From NCBI RefSeq assembly GCF_024323335.1, contig NC_066583.1, positions 274,358,916 through 274,422,915 on the forward strand: a stretch of 64,000 bases of DNA. Reading direction: 5' to 3'. The position numbers were made by a program, and so were the translations under genes. Shown one piece after another: positions 35,788 through 50,389 of the stretch (position 1 is its first letter; each line of letters begins with the position of its first letter). Origin of the DNA: Lathyrus oleraceus (taxonomy: Eukaryota; Streptophyta; Magnoliopsida; Fabales; Fabaceae). The notes under the pieces were generated by a model. It was given only the letters and a program-made list of their open reading frames with translations, searched no databases and was not told where the DNA came from.

Positions 35788-36660
35788 CCTGATTTGAAAA
35801 ATTAGAAATGTCAACGATGGAAGTTTGAGTTAGAAAGATATTTGGTTAGGTGGGATTGATGAAGCAGGAGGAATGGAAAAAAGGTGAAGCTTTAAGAAAA
35901 CCACTGAATCACTCCTACTAATATTCTTAGGGAAGAATAAACAAATACGTTTTATGGAAAGAAACTGTAAGATCAAATGTTAAAGGTTGCGAAAAACTTC
36001 CAAATACTCAACTAACCCTATTTATATGCAACAACAACTGGAAGGATCAGGCCAACTATGGAAAAGAATAACAAAAATCAACTACTAAATTTCCACTCAT
36101 GGATACACGTCAACTCGAGTGCACTTGAGTACTCTACAAGTTGCATCATACCCTAATTGGTCATGCCAATTCACGTGTCATAAAAGGGTGACATAGCGCT
36201 TTAGTGATAGAACTCATTAAATGCTCTTGTTCCCAATTACTTTTTCAAAAATCAATATAAAGCATTTCCCCCAACTCCTTCCGTGCTTAGAAAATCATGA
36301 AGGCCGATCAATGATACTTAAGTTTTCCCCCAACTCCTTCCGTGCTTATAAAATCCTTGTGGAAACTGTTCTGGATTGGCCAAAGGCCTAATTGACCAAG
36401 GCCTAATTCATCTCAAATCCACTCCACTTAACCCAAAGTATAAAATCAATTCACACGCTAAGAACAAGTTACAATCTCTTATCTCCAATTTTTACAATAC
36501 TTATCTTGAATCTTGAACTGATTTATGCGTTGGAGTGTTAACCATGCAGATCTATCTCGCGCTGTCATAAAGGAGATCAGAGCTACCGTTCAAGATCATC
36601 AATTTTCCAACTGCATCCATTTCTAGTTCCCGAACAGAACAAGTGGAAATATTTTTCTTA
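35788..36660. other. LTR-like noncoding region
   Basis: Contains a near-exact duplication TTTCCCCCAACTCCTTCCGT + GCTTA at about 36265 and 36324, and a stretch ATCTTGAATCTTGAACTGAT...GTTGGAGTGTTAACC (about 36500-36550). That stretch resembles CATCTTGAATTCTAAATTGA...TTTGAGTGCTAAATT at about 51776-51815. Such phrases occur near the ends of plant Ty3/gypsy LTRs. This would suit the 3' LTR of the Tat element. The ends are undefined. Confidence 0.4.
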
Positions 36661-36765
36661 AATATGGAAAAAAACATTTCTTAATTTACTTTATTTGTCA
36701 CCTACTTCTTTATGTATAAAAAAACCTCATTATATAGGTAAAGTCAGTTTCAAATTCGTTTTACC

Positions 36766-37440
36766 TCACTTTCTTCGTGGTTTTCCATGAGATATAGGGT
36801 TGCTTCTTCCTCTTTTCATATTCATCGAATAAGTCAATGTCATTTTCATCCCATATAATGTAATCTCTTTTTGATTTTGTATGATCTTTTGTATCTTTCG
36901 AGTTTCCTTTGATTCAAAAGACAATTTAACTTTATGTGACCTTGTTTTCCACCATAGAAGCATTTGGATTTATGGATGATCTTTCTTCATTTTTCTAAAA
37001 GTTTTTAGATTGTTTTTCATGTCTTATAAATTTTTTGAATTTTCAAAATAGTATGTTCAGGTGTTCATCACTTTAATTTCGACAACCTTATTTTTTTGGT
37101 GCCTTGTCATTGATAATTTGAACTTTTAGTGCAAGTTCCTTCTTTTTTATCTTTTTATTTGCTTTCAGAAAGATGGTTTAGTTTAATGTCATGTTCCAAC
37201 AATTTAATAAATAGAGTATCCAAGTCCATGATGGACATATCTTTAGATTCATAAACCACAATAACTTTAAGTTGACAGTTGCGACTCAAGCATTTAAATA
37301 TTTTGTGAACCAAATCTTCATTTTAAATATCTTTTAATAATTCTTAAAATGATTCATTACATACATGAATGAAATGTTTTTACATATCATAAATAATTTC
37401 TCCAGATTTCATCATAAATAATTCATACTAGTATGTTTTT
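36766..37440 (-). pseudogene. Ty1/copia gag fragment
   Basis: On the minus strand EDLVHKIFKCLSRNCQLKV and ESKDMSIMDLDTLFIKLLEH (37320-37170) match the gag domain just before the zinc knuckle in SIRE/Tork-like copia elements. Upstream, MKSGEIIYDM and KHFIHVCNESF are recognisable. A knuckle remnant CFYGGKQGHIKLNC (one Cys lost) lies near 36950. Several stops. No LTR could be linked to it. Confidence 0.7.
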
Positions 37441-37772
37441 TTACACGCATACTAGTATGTTAATGTGTTCTTCTTTGTCTTTTTTTAAAGATGAATTCAA
37501 TCTCATAACTTTTAGTTTAGATGAAAGAGAGCATCATCATATCATCTAAGTGTTTTTAAATGAACTAATAAAAGTATATTTGAATCTATATAAATAATTA
37601 AAAGTGTTTAAAAATCTAAATAAATAAACTATGCAAAGAAACAAAACAAAAATTGGTGGTCGTTAATCTTACTCAACCCCAATTGAACAACTTGCACGTC
37701 CAATTAGAGTTTAGACTAAACTGAACTATAAATATAATTTGATTCAGTGCAGTTCATGAGTCATGAACACTC

Positions 37773-39460
<1,688 letters not shown>

Positions 39461-39470
39461 TTTCATTCTA

Positions 39471-39473
<3 letters not shown>

Positions 39474-39566
<93 letters not shown>
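39474..39566. repeat. (TA)n array, ~90 bp
   Basis: Pure TA dinucleotides just after duplication copy 2. The Tyr/Ile frame across it is an artefact. Confidence 0.95.
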
Positions 39567-39569
<3 letters not shown>

Positions 39570-40645
39570 TATCTATATCAAATTTTCATGACTTAAAGAC
39601 GCAATCACTAGTATTTTTAAGTTGACCTTCAACAATGTTATTGTGTTAAGTAATATTTTTGAAGAAGATTAAAATACTAAAGTCCTTAATTTACTTCTTC
39701 GAAGAGATAAAATATGGAGAATTTTAAAGTCACTTTAATAAGAAAAAAGAAAGTGAAGAATTATAATATTGACATGTCTTTGTTAGTGTATGTCTGATAT
39801 TTTTTCAAAGATCAAATTACATCACATAAAAATGAATAGAATTATTTTTTTAGTAATATTGTCGATTTAATAATATTTTGTTTAGAGAGTTTGGTCACAT
39901 TAAAAGTGTTTTGACTTCTATAGTAGTATATATGATTTATTTATTTTTTGTTTTTTATTATAATTATAAACATTTAATTTATTGTTCAATTTTAACTTTA
40001 TAATATTTTAATATTTGTAGTATTTTTCATTATCAATGTACAACTTACTCGAGAGAACAATAAGATGAAATAAAGGATTAATGGATTACTTTCATAATAT
40101 AATTGTTTAATGAACTTAAAGTTTCAAACTTTTATATATATAAGGGATTTAATATAAAATATATATTTTGGATCATTAATATATAAATTAAGTTAATAAT
40201 TATTACGAAAAGGTATAATTATATTTATGCTAAATTAAATGCATATGTATAAATACTTATGTATTAAACATTAGTTTCATATTCGAGTATTTATTATGGC
40301 TACCTCAAAACAGATTAAGGTAGTTTATCACTTTGGCATTGGGGTTTATGACAATCAACGGTCAATGGTATATGTACAAAATAATAAAAAGTTAAATTGT
40401 ATTTTTGAAACTAAAATTCAACATAAAAACTTAAAAAATAGATCAAAATTTAAAAATAGATCAAAACTGTGGTTTTTAAAATGGGGATAAAAAAATACCA
40501 AATTTTCAATTAAGTCATAATAAAATAAAGAGCATTTTCTTGAATAGTTAAAAAATCTCTAATTTTTTTAAAAAAAAATACTTCTTTTAATCATGTCTTC
40601 AATGTTTAAAAAAAAACTCTTTATGGTGTAAAATAAGTCAAATAC
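39567..40645. other. A+T-rich spacer
   Basis: No recognisable gene or TE end. A 64-residue plus frame at 40296 (MATSKQIKVVYHFGIG) has no recognised domain and becomes Lys/Asn-rich. I could not decide whether it is a gene remnant. Confidence 0.4.
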
Positions 40646-40649
40646 CAAA

Positions 40650-40845
40650 CAAGCAAATTTTTTCTGTAAAAATTTGAGAGAGGTAAAGTTGATACAACAG
40701 CTTTTATTAAGAAATTTGAGCATGAAATTTTACTTGTGAAAATTTATGTTGATAATATCATATTTATTGTTACTAACGAGTCTCTTTATATGGATTTATT
40801 TGTTATGATACTAATTGAAATGTCTATGATGGACGGTACCTCCTC
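40650..40845 (+). pseudogene. Ty1/copia RT fragment
   Basis: Reads KVDTTAFIKKFEHEILLVK, IYVDNIIFIVTNESLYMD and EMSMMDGT, the copia RT catalytic block with YVDD changed to YVDN, ending at the MSMMGEL position. Only about 65 residues survive. Confidence 0.75.
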
Positions 40846-41220
40846 ATATTGTAAATATGGAAATAAAGAAAAAACACATTCATCGATCAATTAAAAAAAT
40901 AAAAATCAATCTAATCGAGAGAATTAAAAAAAGAAGACACCTTCGTGTAGTCTAAATAAAGACAAGGGAATTGACCATGCATCTAATCGATTATGAATCC
41001 TCTTAATCAATTAAGCTTTGAACTTGACTAATTTTTTTCTACTTAGTTAGGTCTAATCGTTGAGTGTTACAGGCTAATCAATTAGAGAGCGGATCCAACC
41101 CATGGTTCTTTCATTTTTTGGAATCATTTTCTCTTTTACATAAAGGAGACTTTGTGCTCACTTTTAAACACAAGAAATATGAATGATATCCTTCTCTCTT
41201 ATTCGCTCTCTTTTTAGAAA

Positions 41221-41297
<77 letters not shown>

Positions 41298-42625
41298 TCT
41301 GAATCAAATCATATTGTAATCGTAAATTATGAGTCACATTCTCTTATAACATTTTAATTGTTATAAAGGTTTTAAGTCGAACCTGAATAAAAGTTATGTG
41401 TAAGGAGATTGTGGGTTCATCATGTGATAAAATCTCAAATAGATAGTGAAATTCTCAAGAGTAAACTCTTGAGAAATGAAATAGGCCACGTGATTTAAGA
41501 TCGAACTAGTATAAATTTTGATGTAAATTTTCCTATATCTTCTCTTTTACTATCTTGCGACTTATCTTTCGTACTTAAATCTTTATTTGATATTTATTCT
41601 TAAAATTAACCAAACTATAATCAATTTTTTGTAAAAAAAATTCAAAAATCATATGACACAATTCACACCATCTACTCTTATATTTGAACTCATTTGGCCA
41701 ACAAAGCACAATACTCAACTGCTAACGAGGAAGAAGGGATACAAAATTTCAATAGATAAAATTGGGACCAAGAATTATAGAGATTCAAATGATGGACTTT
41801 CAAAACTTGAGATTTGGTAAATATAAATATGCTAGTCAGTTTGCATTCAAGAAGTTTCACATCTTATATTAATTTTGAAGCATACTTGCTTTAATAAATG
41901 TGGAAGCCTCTAAAGGATTGTGCCACTTTGATCTTAGGAAAAACTTAAATTAACAAAACTTCTTGATTTAAAATTATACATTGAACATTGATTTGCCGTT
42001 GAAAATCTCTTTATTATAATCTCATGTAAGAAAAATATCGTATACATAAACCGAAATATAATTAAGTTGTTTTTAAAATCTATTTACAACTTATAACCAT
42101 TTAATTTGGTATTAATTCATTTAAGTCCCAAATTTTATTATGTTCAAGAGATGATTTTTCTTTATGTATGACTTCTTTCAAACAATCATGTTTAATATCT
42201 TATTTATAACTGTGAGGTTTACAAATGGGAGAAATAGACAAAAGAATGTGTTTATTATAAGCAACACTTTTTTTTTATCATAATAGAAAGAAAAAAAACA
42301 TAAATAGTGAAAAGTGCTTACAGGTTTAGTTAAACGTAAATAGTGCAGAAAATTTGTAATAATTCACCATGAAACATGTATAAAAAGCCAAGTGTTTAGG
42401 AGTATTATTAATTCTAGTAGATTTTCTTATGGGATAAATATGATTAAAGTGATGAGTTTAGTATTAAATATTATGGTCATGATTCATAATGTGGTTCGGA
42501 GTATTATAACAATTAGGAATAACAAAATTTACATTAAAGTTATTGTTATCATCAAGGATTTGACCACTAAATTAGAGATGTAATTCATTAAAAGTAGTGG
42601 GAATGTAAATAAGAGAGAAAATAAT
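40846..42625. other. Noncoding A+T-rich region, possibly copia LTR
   Basis: The part at 40970-41090 has several TAATCGATTA/TAATCAATTA motifs like those at 31860-32060. It is followed by a (TA)n array at 41225-41287 and by ATAGGCCACGTGATTTAAGA (41480) of LTR-like character. The rest to 42625 has no recognisable content. Confidence 0.35.
41225..41287. repeat. (TA)n array, ~60 bp
   Basis: TA dinucleotide run flanked by ordinary A+T-rich DNA. Confidence 0.95.
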
Positions 42626-42629
42626 TTAA

Positions 42630-43540
42630 AAAGATGCATTGTTATTATCCGAATGATTAAGAATTTATAAAAAAAAAACTACGTAGAGGAAAAGAAAAAA
42701 TTTACGAGTAGCTGAATCTTAAAGAATATAACCTTTGGCTACATTTTTATGACTTAAATGAATTCATTTTTCTATCTTAGGATAAAATTAGTTCTAAGAA
42801 TTGTTGGAGTTTAAACATAACGTAAAGAACCAAAATACATAAAAGAGATAAAAGTGGTTTAACATTATGCAACAACATGTAAAGTAGTGTCTAATACTTT
42901 TCAAGGCGGAGAATTGATTAAATAGACAATATGAGAAATTAAAAAATTATAAAAAATGATAGGTAGATTAGATTGAAATATTAAATCATGAGTAATGTTT
43001 GGAATATGTTCACGTTTTAGTTCAATAAAACCATTTTGTTTATTCGTTTCAACAAGTGAATGTTGAGTTAAAATTCATTTTGTTCGGGTTCATATATGAT
43101 TTTAGTTTTCTTGTTAAAATAAATTTTGAAAAATTATCAAGAAGAGATTTAGTTTCATTTTTAGCCGTCACTAGCTTAACCCAAGTGAATTTAGATTTAT
43201 CATTAATTATAGTTATAATATATTTATGACCATTAAAAAACAAAGTGAAAACGACCCAATTTACCAACATAGAAGATCCAAACAAAAGTTGGAAACAATA
43301 TAATATAATGAAAATGATAGTTTTTTTCTTAAAAAATGGTAAATATCACAATTTTTTGAGCAAGTGGGAAATTTTATTGAGTAATATTTCATTATATTTG
43401 TAGAACATGTGATATGGGAGGACATTTTCTTCGAGTGTTGTTTGTGATGATGATCTCAGTGAACTTTGATACACGTGACACCTGACTTTCATGTATACTC
43501 TTTGTGGCATAAGTGTGAGGATTGGGGTTTGAATAGTGTG
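42630..43540 (-). pseudogene. Ty1/copia integrase fragment
   Basis: On the minus strand GHKYIITIINDKSKFTWVKL then ETKSLLDNFSKFI (43220-43120) is the copia integrase core around the first catalytic region; the usual DDxSRFTW is NDKSKFTW. After shifts, KQNGFIELKREHIPN and LIFQSNLPIIF (43050-42960) and NVAKGYIL.DSATRKFF (about 42740) continue the normal order to the post-integrase region. There are many stops. It is not in frame with, and is oriented opposite to, the RT scrap at 40650. Confidence 0.8.
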
Positions 43541-43544
43541 CACG

Positions 43545-44812
43545 TCAAAACTATTAATTAGTATTTATAGTTGGATTCTATGTTTTAGAGATTCTAGAAT
43601 CTTATTTAGAGAAAATTGTCTCATAGGTAGAGGATCTAATTGTTCTTATCATTTGATGGTTCTCAAGTATTTAGTCATCCTTGATCTATTACTCTTCTAG
43701 GGAAATAACATCTCATAATTCCGAGGTTTTAGTCCTTCTAAGTAAGAAATTACTTCTAAAAGAAACTATTAAATGATCTAATTGTCTTTGATATATGATG
43801 GTTTTCTATCACTCTGTCCTAATCGGGTGTAGTAATTATGAAGTGTGGATATATCTTGGTTCATTTAAGATTCCATGACCTGGTAACTTGGCATTAAATA
43901 GGTTGGATCTTAGCCTAATCCATACAATAATCCCAAATCCTCTTAGACAATGGAGCAAGGTTATAGATTGTTTTAACTCTCGTTAAGTATCTCCACCATT
44001 CTCTTTTGGAGTGTTTATCATTAAGATCATTGATACTATCTAGTGAGAGAACTCTAATAAGGAGCCTTAAAGTCTCTTCAAATTAAGATGCCCTGAAATT
44101 TACACATTTTTATCTTGAATTTATTAGATAATCCTAAGGTCCGACAAGAGTATGTTTTCTCCTACCGCCTGACCTCCATCAATGGATATTTTAGACTCAT
44201 CATGATCTTTGATACTTACTTATTCCACATGGATTATAACCTCATAAGTAGGCAGTAAAGGTTAAGATGTGTATTAATTACCTTTATGGAAACCATAAAC
44301 GTAATGGTGTCGTAAATGAGAAGCACACTTCTTCTATATGATGAGGTGCTTGCATGTTGGTACTTTCATGGCCCTCTTAGACTCATGTATGACAAGCATT
44401 AGATTCCCAAGTGCTTTGATTCATTAGACTGATATAGAATGTATTTAAGAGGTTATAATTGTTGGTGATAGTTGTTGTTCGTTGGAAGAGTTTTTGTGTT
44501 GCTTTTGGAGATCACATAACCGACATCACTATCTCCCCACTATTCTAAAGCCAATATAAGACCTGGAGGTTATGTTGGATCTTTATGCCACATTTATCCT
44601 TGTTTGTTTTTAGGATATTTTCAACCTTAACTTAACCATTTATTTCATTAGTAACCTTTTAAGTATTCAACGTCTTAGTCATTGAATCTACTCTATTGCT
44701 ATTCTCAACTTGATCAGGTTGACATATAAAAGTAGTCTTTCTTAACCATGTGAGTCCTTCTACTACTATTGGTGAAAATCCCCCCCCCCCTCCTCTACCC
44801 CACACAAACACA
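43545..44812. other. Unassigned single-copy-looking stretch
   Basis: Less A+T-rich than its neighbours, without a coding block on either strand. It includes a C-run of 12-13 bases near 44779. It may be an old LTR or a diverged noncoding TE. Nothing recognised. Confidence 0.35.
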
Positions 44813-45735
44813 TGTTATGCTTGATGATGTTCCTTTGGTTGATGCATTAGGTAAAATAACATGGATAATACAAGATGTATGTTTGATGAAGATGCAACTT
44901 ATGGTACAAGATGTTCCAACATGTGTGCAACATCTGTCCCTAGTCTGGAAGACGTATTCTATGAGTTATTTTGAGTGAAATCATGTTTGATTCAAAGAAG
45001 ATTTATTGTTGTATCTTTTATCAATATGTTATTTAATGATATTTGCTAAAAATATTTAATAAGATCAAATCCTATTAGACGAATATTTAAATTGAATGAA
45101 GATTAAATCAAATCAAATCTTTTTGTGGATGTTTTTAAAGTGCACCACAACTAATTGTGCATCAAATCTAATGCCCATTGGAGAAAATCCTAGAAGATGG
45201 TTTGTTCTATAAGAAGACCCAATCCTATCAAGGAAAAACACAATTATTGAAGATATAGTATGCTAGGGTTTTGTTCATTGAGTCTTAGTATTATTGTTGT
45301 TCATTGTAAACCTCTAAACAAGCCTAAACTGAATATTCAAGGCATGGAGGTTGATTGTTCGTTGAGTTGTAATTCAATATCTACAAACTTTAGAAAGCAT
45401 TGATCACTAGGATAGTGATTGAGACAAAGTGAGAAGGGTTATCCTATTTAGGGGGAATCCTAAATAGAAAGACATTGTTAGTATTAGCAAGTAGGCATTT
45501 AACAAGGTTTGTTCATCTAAGACTAATTGTACTAATACTATTGAGAGTTGATTTCCTTTCTTGGGTTGGAAGCCCCCTAGATGTAGGTGATGTTGCACTG
45601 AATTGTGTTAACAATTCTCTTGTGTTCTTTATTGCTTTCTGTATTAAATTCCTTAGTCTAATATATATTGTTTTCTATGGTACACATTGTCTAAGAAATT
45701 ATGTCCAACATATGTCTCCGTAGAACAAAATTTCA
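44813..45735 (+). mobile_element. SIRE/Maximus-type copia 5' LTR
   Basis: The right end ..AAAATTTCA is at 45735 with a PBS two bases later. It contains a TTCTATAAGAAGACC TATA-like box near 45208 and GATTTCCTTTCTTGGGTTGG with AGCCCCCTAGATGTAGGTGA (about 45548-45587). The same pair of phrases occurs in the LTR at 52678-53636. The left border near 44813 is estimated from the 959-bp length of that copy. Confidence 0.7.
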
Positions 45736-45737
45736 AT

Positions 45738-45749
45738 TGGCATCAGAGC
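45738..45749 (+). promoter_or_regulatory. Primer binding site (initiator tRNA-Met type)
   Basis: TGGCATCAGAGC, one mismatch to the TGGTATCAGAGC complement of plant initiator tRNA-Met, two bases after the LTR end. Confidence 0.75.
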
Positions 45750-45811
45750 ATGCACCCTGTTCTGTTTAGGTGAACTCCAGTGAGAATATATTTTGTTCAA
45801 ATGTACAATAC

Positions 45812-47150
45812 TAAGGATTGAGGATCAGTCAATAGGCCATTTGTCTTGTATGACACAAACTATGATTATTGGAAAGTTAAAATGGTTGCTTTCCTTAAAT
45901 CCATGGACAATAAAACACGGGAGGCTATTATAAAAGGTTAGAAACATCTTATGACTACCTCTAAAGATTGAACATCAATCTTAAATCCTAAAGCTGATTG
46001 GTCTAATGCTGAAGATGATGAAGCTCTTGAAAACTCTAAAGCTTTAAATGTTATTTTCAATTGTGTGGACAAGAGCATGTTTAGATTAATCAACCCATGT
46101 AGTGAAGCCAAAGAGGCATGAGAGATTCTCAAAATTGCATATGAAGGCACATCCAAAGTTCGTATGTAAAGGTTATAGCTCCTCACAATAAAGTTTGAAA
46201 ATCTGAGAATGAAGTAAGATGAATCCATATCTGACTTTAACATTAGGCCATGTGACATTTCCAACACTTCTTTTGCATTAAGAGAGAAGATGTCTAAATA
46301 AAACTGGTTATAAATATATTAAGATACTTACCTAAACAGTTTGATATGAAGGTCACATCTCTTGAAGAAGTCCAAGACATTAGAACCATCAAATTTGTTG
46401 AAGTCATTGGATCTTTACTAACCTTTGAGATGGAAATAAATGACAGAATTTAAAATAAAAAGAAGAGTATTTCCTTTGTATCCAACACTGAAGAGGATGA
46501 AGATCAATGTGATACTGAAGAAATTCTATCATATTCTATAACCCTTGTTGGGATAAAGTTAAATAAAGACTTGAAGAAACTTTATAGAAGATAGATGACA
46601 TATGTTGAAGATAAAGTGTCAGACAACGTCAAAAGCATTGGTCCCTGACGCAAGATCAGTGATGAAGACAAACCTAAGAAAGTTAAAAGGATTTAATGTC
46701 ATGAATGTGAAGTTTTTGGTCACATTAAAGTTGAATGTCTTACTTTTTTAAAGAAATAAAAAAAGGGTAATGTCAATCACTTGGTTTGATGATAAAAGTG
46801 GAAAAGAAACAACTATCAAGGTGATGAATTTCACTGGAAAATATGATTTTGGTAGTGAGTCTAGTGATGAAGAAATCACTTATGAAAAGTTAATTGAAAC
46901 ATACATACTTGTGTATACTCAGTGGAAGGAAGCATACATGGTGAGAGAGAGAAAAAAAGAAAACTATAAGTGCTCTTCTTCTGGAAAAAGAGAAATTTGG
47001 CTCAACCATTGTAGGTCTGAAAGAGGAAGTCACCTTGTTAAAATCCAAAATTGATAGTATGACAAAGTTTATATGTATGTTGAACAATGGTTCTAAGGCT
47101 CTTGATGGAATCCTAGAACATCTAAAGATGTCTAAATATGTTAAGGGAAT
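45812..47150 (+). pseudogene. SIRE/Maximus-type copia gag, degenerate
   Basis: NRPFVLYDTNYDYWKVKMVA, KSMDNKTREAIIKG, ENSKALNVIFNCVDKSMFRL, EAKEA.EILKIAYEGTSKV, KQFDMKVTSLEEVQDIRTIK and TFEMEINDRI follow the SIRE gag order. They end in an intact-looking zinc knuckle CHECEVFGHIKVEC (46697-46740) and the acidic post-knuckle region (SESSDEEITYEKL). About ten in-frame stops occur. The gene breaks off before protease where an Ogre LTR starts at 47247. Confidence 0.85.
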
Positions 47151-47246
47151 ATGATTTAACTACAACTCCATAAGAAAAGAAACTAAAATTCCCACTAAGA
47201 ATTTTCCCCCTAAGAAGAAAAATGAAGTTCTGATGGAGGACCATAT

Positions 47247-47534
47247 TGTCATACCCCAAAATTTTCCCTCCATTTTCCAAATATTTCTGGCTTATTACTT
47301 ATTTCATTTGCATCCTCCTATGCATCTAGGTCATTCTTTCATTTCAAAAATATCATTGATTCAAAGGTTTTATGACACAAAGATTGGTTTCCTGATAATT
47401 GACTAGGCAAGTCTCATGGCCTAGGGTTTCTTGGTGATTTTGCAAATCAAGCCTGTTGGTTCACTGTGCTACATCTTGTTCATTTGGGCACCACAAGCTT
47501 TAGGCTCACCTGGGAGAAATACTAATTTTAGGTT
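47247..47534 (+). mobile_element. Start of an Ogre-type LTR, truncated by an Athila LTR
   Basis: TGTCATACCCCAAAATTTTC at 47247 is the characteristic first bases of Ogre LTRs in legumes. It interrupts SIRE gag and is itself cut at 47534/47535, where TGATCCGC of an Athila LTR begins. The remainder of the Ogre copy is not present on the other side. Confidence 0.7.
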
Positions 47535-48597
47535 TGATCCGCTGTCGCGCACAGGTTAAAAACAAGTTTAAAAAAAATATTAAACGAGAAGCGACACCTC
47601 GAGTCGTATCGCAAGGACTCTTCGCAAAATTAACCAAATAAGAAAACGAAATAGGGGGTTTTGATTCGATTGAGAATAACTGATTATAAAAAGTGATTCT
47701 GAAATAAGTGATTCTGAAATAAGCTGATCTACTGATTCGGGTTCCTAACTTATCATTGGCTATTATAAATTCAATTCCCTAAACGAAATCTCATTTCCGT
47801 TCTATTACAGTAACAATCAATCAAGTGCTAACGATAATGTATGAACTATGTTATTGTTTTCCGAATTAAGCATTCAGTTAGAGATAACACGAATTAACAA
47901 ATAAGTTGAGTTAAAGCGATTAAAATTAGGGAACATTCATCAATCGAATTTAACAGTTTCTGCCCTATAACAACAATCGAATTAAGCAAACAATTGTACT
48001 CAAATTAAGCAAACGATTAATAGGAAGAACTTGAAAGGAAATCGAAATTCAATTGTGTAATTATAATAATCTCAAAGTTTTGGAACCTGAATACAACAAA
48101 TCAACTCCGAGAGTGTTAGTTTTCTATAGGTTCGTACAAAGCATTTTATTTTTCGTGAAAATTCAGAATAAATCTACTATAGCAGCGACAATCCTAATAT
48201 AACAAAACGGAAATTTGGGCATTTATGGAATTCGACCCGAAAATTACAAAAAACGGCCCAAACTAACTATTTTAATTAAGTCTGAAACTTCAACGAATTA
48301 TTCGACCCTCCTTCACTCTGAATCAGCTTTTGATTTCAACACAAAACTTGTAGCTCTTTCTCTTAGCTTTCTAACTCATATAAGAATACATCAATCCGAT
48401 TCCCGTAGCTTAAGTTATAATCTACTTAGTGATGAGGTATCAAATAACTATTTATGCTGAAAATAAAGTACGAAAATAAAATAAAGGAAAAAATAAACTT
48501 AAATATAAAAACACACTAAAATAGTAAAAATAATCGAATAAATTATAGAGTTTCCTAATTAAAATTGTAGAAGAATGTGCATCGAAATGCATGATCA
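47535..48597 (-). mobile_element. Athila-lineage 3' LTR (copy B)
   Basis: Left end TGATCCGC; right end ..GCATGATCA at 48597, giving TGATC...GATCA inverted termini. A purine tract on the minus strand (AAGTGTAGGGAAATT) abuts the right end. At 1063 bp it is shorter than copies A and C and lacks the 28-bp tandem repeats of copy A. Confidence 0.7.
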
Positions 48598-49835
48598 AAT
48601 TTCCCTACACTTGAACTTTTGCACTCCGAGCAAAATTATAAATTCAAAACTCAACAGATAAAACAAGAGCAAAACAAAATATGCAATTCCAAAGGTTCTC
48701 AGGATACAAAGTGCAAACAAAATTCTAAGTCTAAGTTTCAAGAAAATGACATTAGTAAGTAACTCTTTTGTGTCATTCAAAGCAAATACGAAAAATAGAT
48801 TACCAAAGAGTACATCAAAAGTAGCAAGATCCTCACAAGATAAAATTCACTCAACTCTCAAGTGTTTAGGTTGACTGTTTACACTTAAATCATAACATCC
48901 ATAATTGAATTACATGTAGACAAAGATCAAAATGACTTTTATTAGGTTGTAACTTGGTCAGGGTAAATCCTAAGGTAAACTAGGATAAGATTCAAAGGGA
49001 GAAAAGAGACATGAAAGAACTTGCGGGAATTGAAATATTTTCATCTACTTTCAAACGACAACTTTTCAGCTATTTTTCTTCTTTTTATTTTCTTTTTATG
49101 AAGGAATATGTAATGACATCCTTCTTCTATTTTTCCTTTTTTTCCTGCCAACTTTTGAATGAAATATTACAACTATAGTTATTCAACTTCAAACAACTTT
49201 AAACAAGACTCTTTCAACCCTATGAATGAGTGATAACATTGTTTTTGACTTTCTGGCATGTAATGAGTTTTAAATAAAGAAAAGAATAAATAGGCTCAAT
49301 GGGGTTTTCAAACAAGAGATGAATTATTCAGGGTTGACTTTTTGGCTAAGCCGCTAAAAATGAAACTAAAAAAAGTTTTCTTTATCATATTAGTGTGCAC
49401 AAGTAATCAACAATTTCAAAAAGAGTAAATTCAAGTTCTAGAGACTAGCAGACATGAGTGAAACCATACAAGAAAGAAAGAGATAGATTTTTTAATGTTA
49501 TCCATTAAAAGGCTCAAAATCTCACAAGGTTAATTGATCTACCACAAGTGATGTACAATTTAAAGTTTAGTCATACATATCATACTAAGAATGCATAAAA
49601 AGAATCAACCACATCACATCATAATTCTTTAATCAAGAGAACAAAGAAAATACTCACAATTTTAACTCAAAAATCACAGAAAAAACATGCATTTTTTTCA
49701 TATAAGAAAACAAACAAAAAGAAAGAAATTGAATGAAATAAACAAAGTAAATGATTCTCTCCCCCACACTTAAAACATACATTGTCTTTAATAAAAGAAC
49801 ATAAATATAAAATAAGAGTAAGCGAAAGGAAAGAA
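48598..49835 (-). mobile_element. Athila 3' interior noncoding region (copy B)
   Basis: Starts with CTACACTTGAACTTTTGCACT, parallel to CCACACTTAAACCTTTGCTT at 56050. It ends with the second purine box near 49760 (plus strand CTCTCCCCCACACTTAAAAC). No ORF-1 gene lies between this box and the pol remnant, in contrast to the 57-60 kb element. Confidence 0.65.
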
Positions 49836-49839
49836 CACA

Positions 49840-50345
49840 CCCAAGGAGTCAAAGCGGATAAATGATCGCATAAGCAGCCTTTTCAAAGAGAGTTCTTTTA
49901 TAGTCTCTTCTTCCAAAGTGAGACTCTCATGAAGTAGCTTTGGGTAGTGTCCATTGACCTTGAAATTTTGATTAGTGTCTTTGCCTTGTATTCTAGGATC
50001 AAAGAAGGATCTTCGATAAGTAAAAGTGTTGAATGGGCACGTGAAAGTGATCTCCTTTTTCACAACATCAAGATTCAAAGTATTACGGGGCTGCCTCACT
50101 ACTTTTATTCTATCTTTAAGTGAGATCCTATGCATACATATGGATGAGCTAATATCACGAGTGTCAGTCAAGGTCCATCCAATTTCCTTCTTATGTTCTT
50201 GTTCAAGTTAAAGCTTTAATAAATAATATAAATCTTCGGGAAGTGGTTTAAGCTATAAAGAATGTGGTTTTTCAATGGATTGTATGTTTGGGGATGTCGG
50301 GATGTCAAGAGCTTCATCTACATAAACAACTTCATTTACACTATC
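49840..50345 (-). pseudogene. Athila pol deletion derivative (pre-RT fused to integrase C-terminus)
   Basis: The minus strand reads [20 protein letters not shown] (the segment just before RT; compare [19 protein letters not shown] at 63.6 kb), then NLDVVKKEI jumping to TFTCPFNTFTYRR (RT, normally about 100 residues further on). It then jumps to DPRIQGKDTNQNFKVNGH and a tail like the integrase end ([10 protein letters not shown] at 60.95 kb). Two internal deletions have removed most of RT, RNase H and integrase while keeping one open frame of 127 residues. Confidence 0.75.
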
Positions 50346-50389
50346 ACCCTCCAAGACAACATCAATCTTAACACAAACAACACAAATTT

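Noticed and set aside
40296..40490. 64-residue frame beginning MATSKQIKVVYHFG as a small host gene
   Set aside because: No recognised domain, C-terminus degenerates to Lys/Asn repeats, no supporting promoter or splice context.
44769..44978. 69-residue plus-strand frame after a C-run
   Set aside because: No domain; it overlaps the estimated start of a SIRE LTR.
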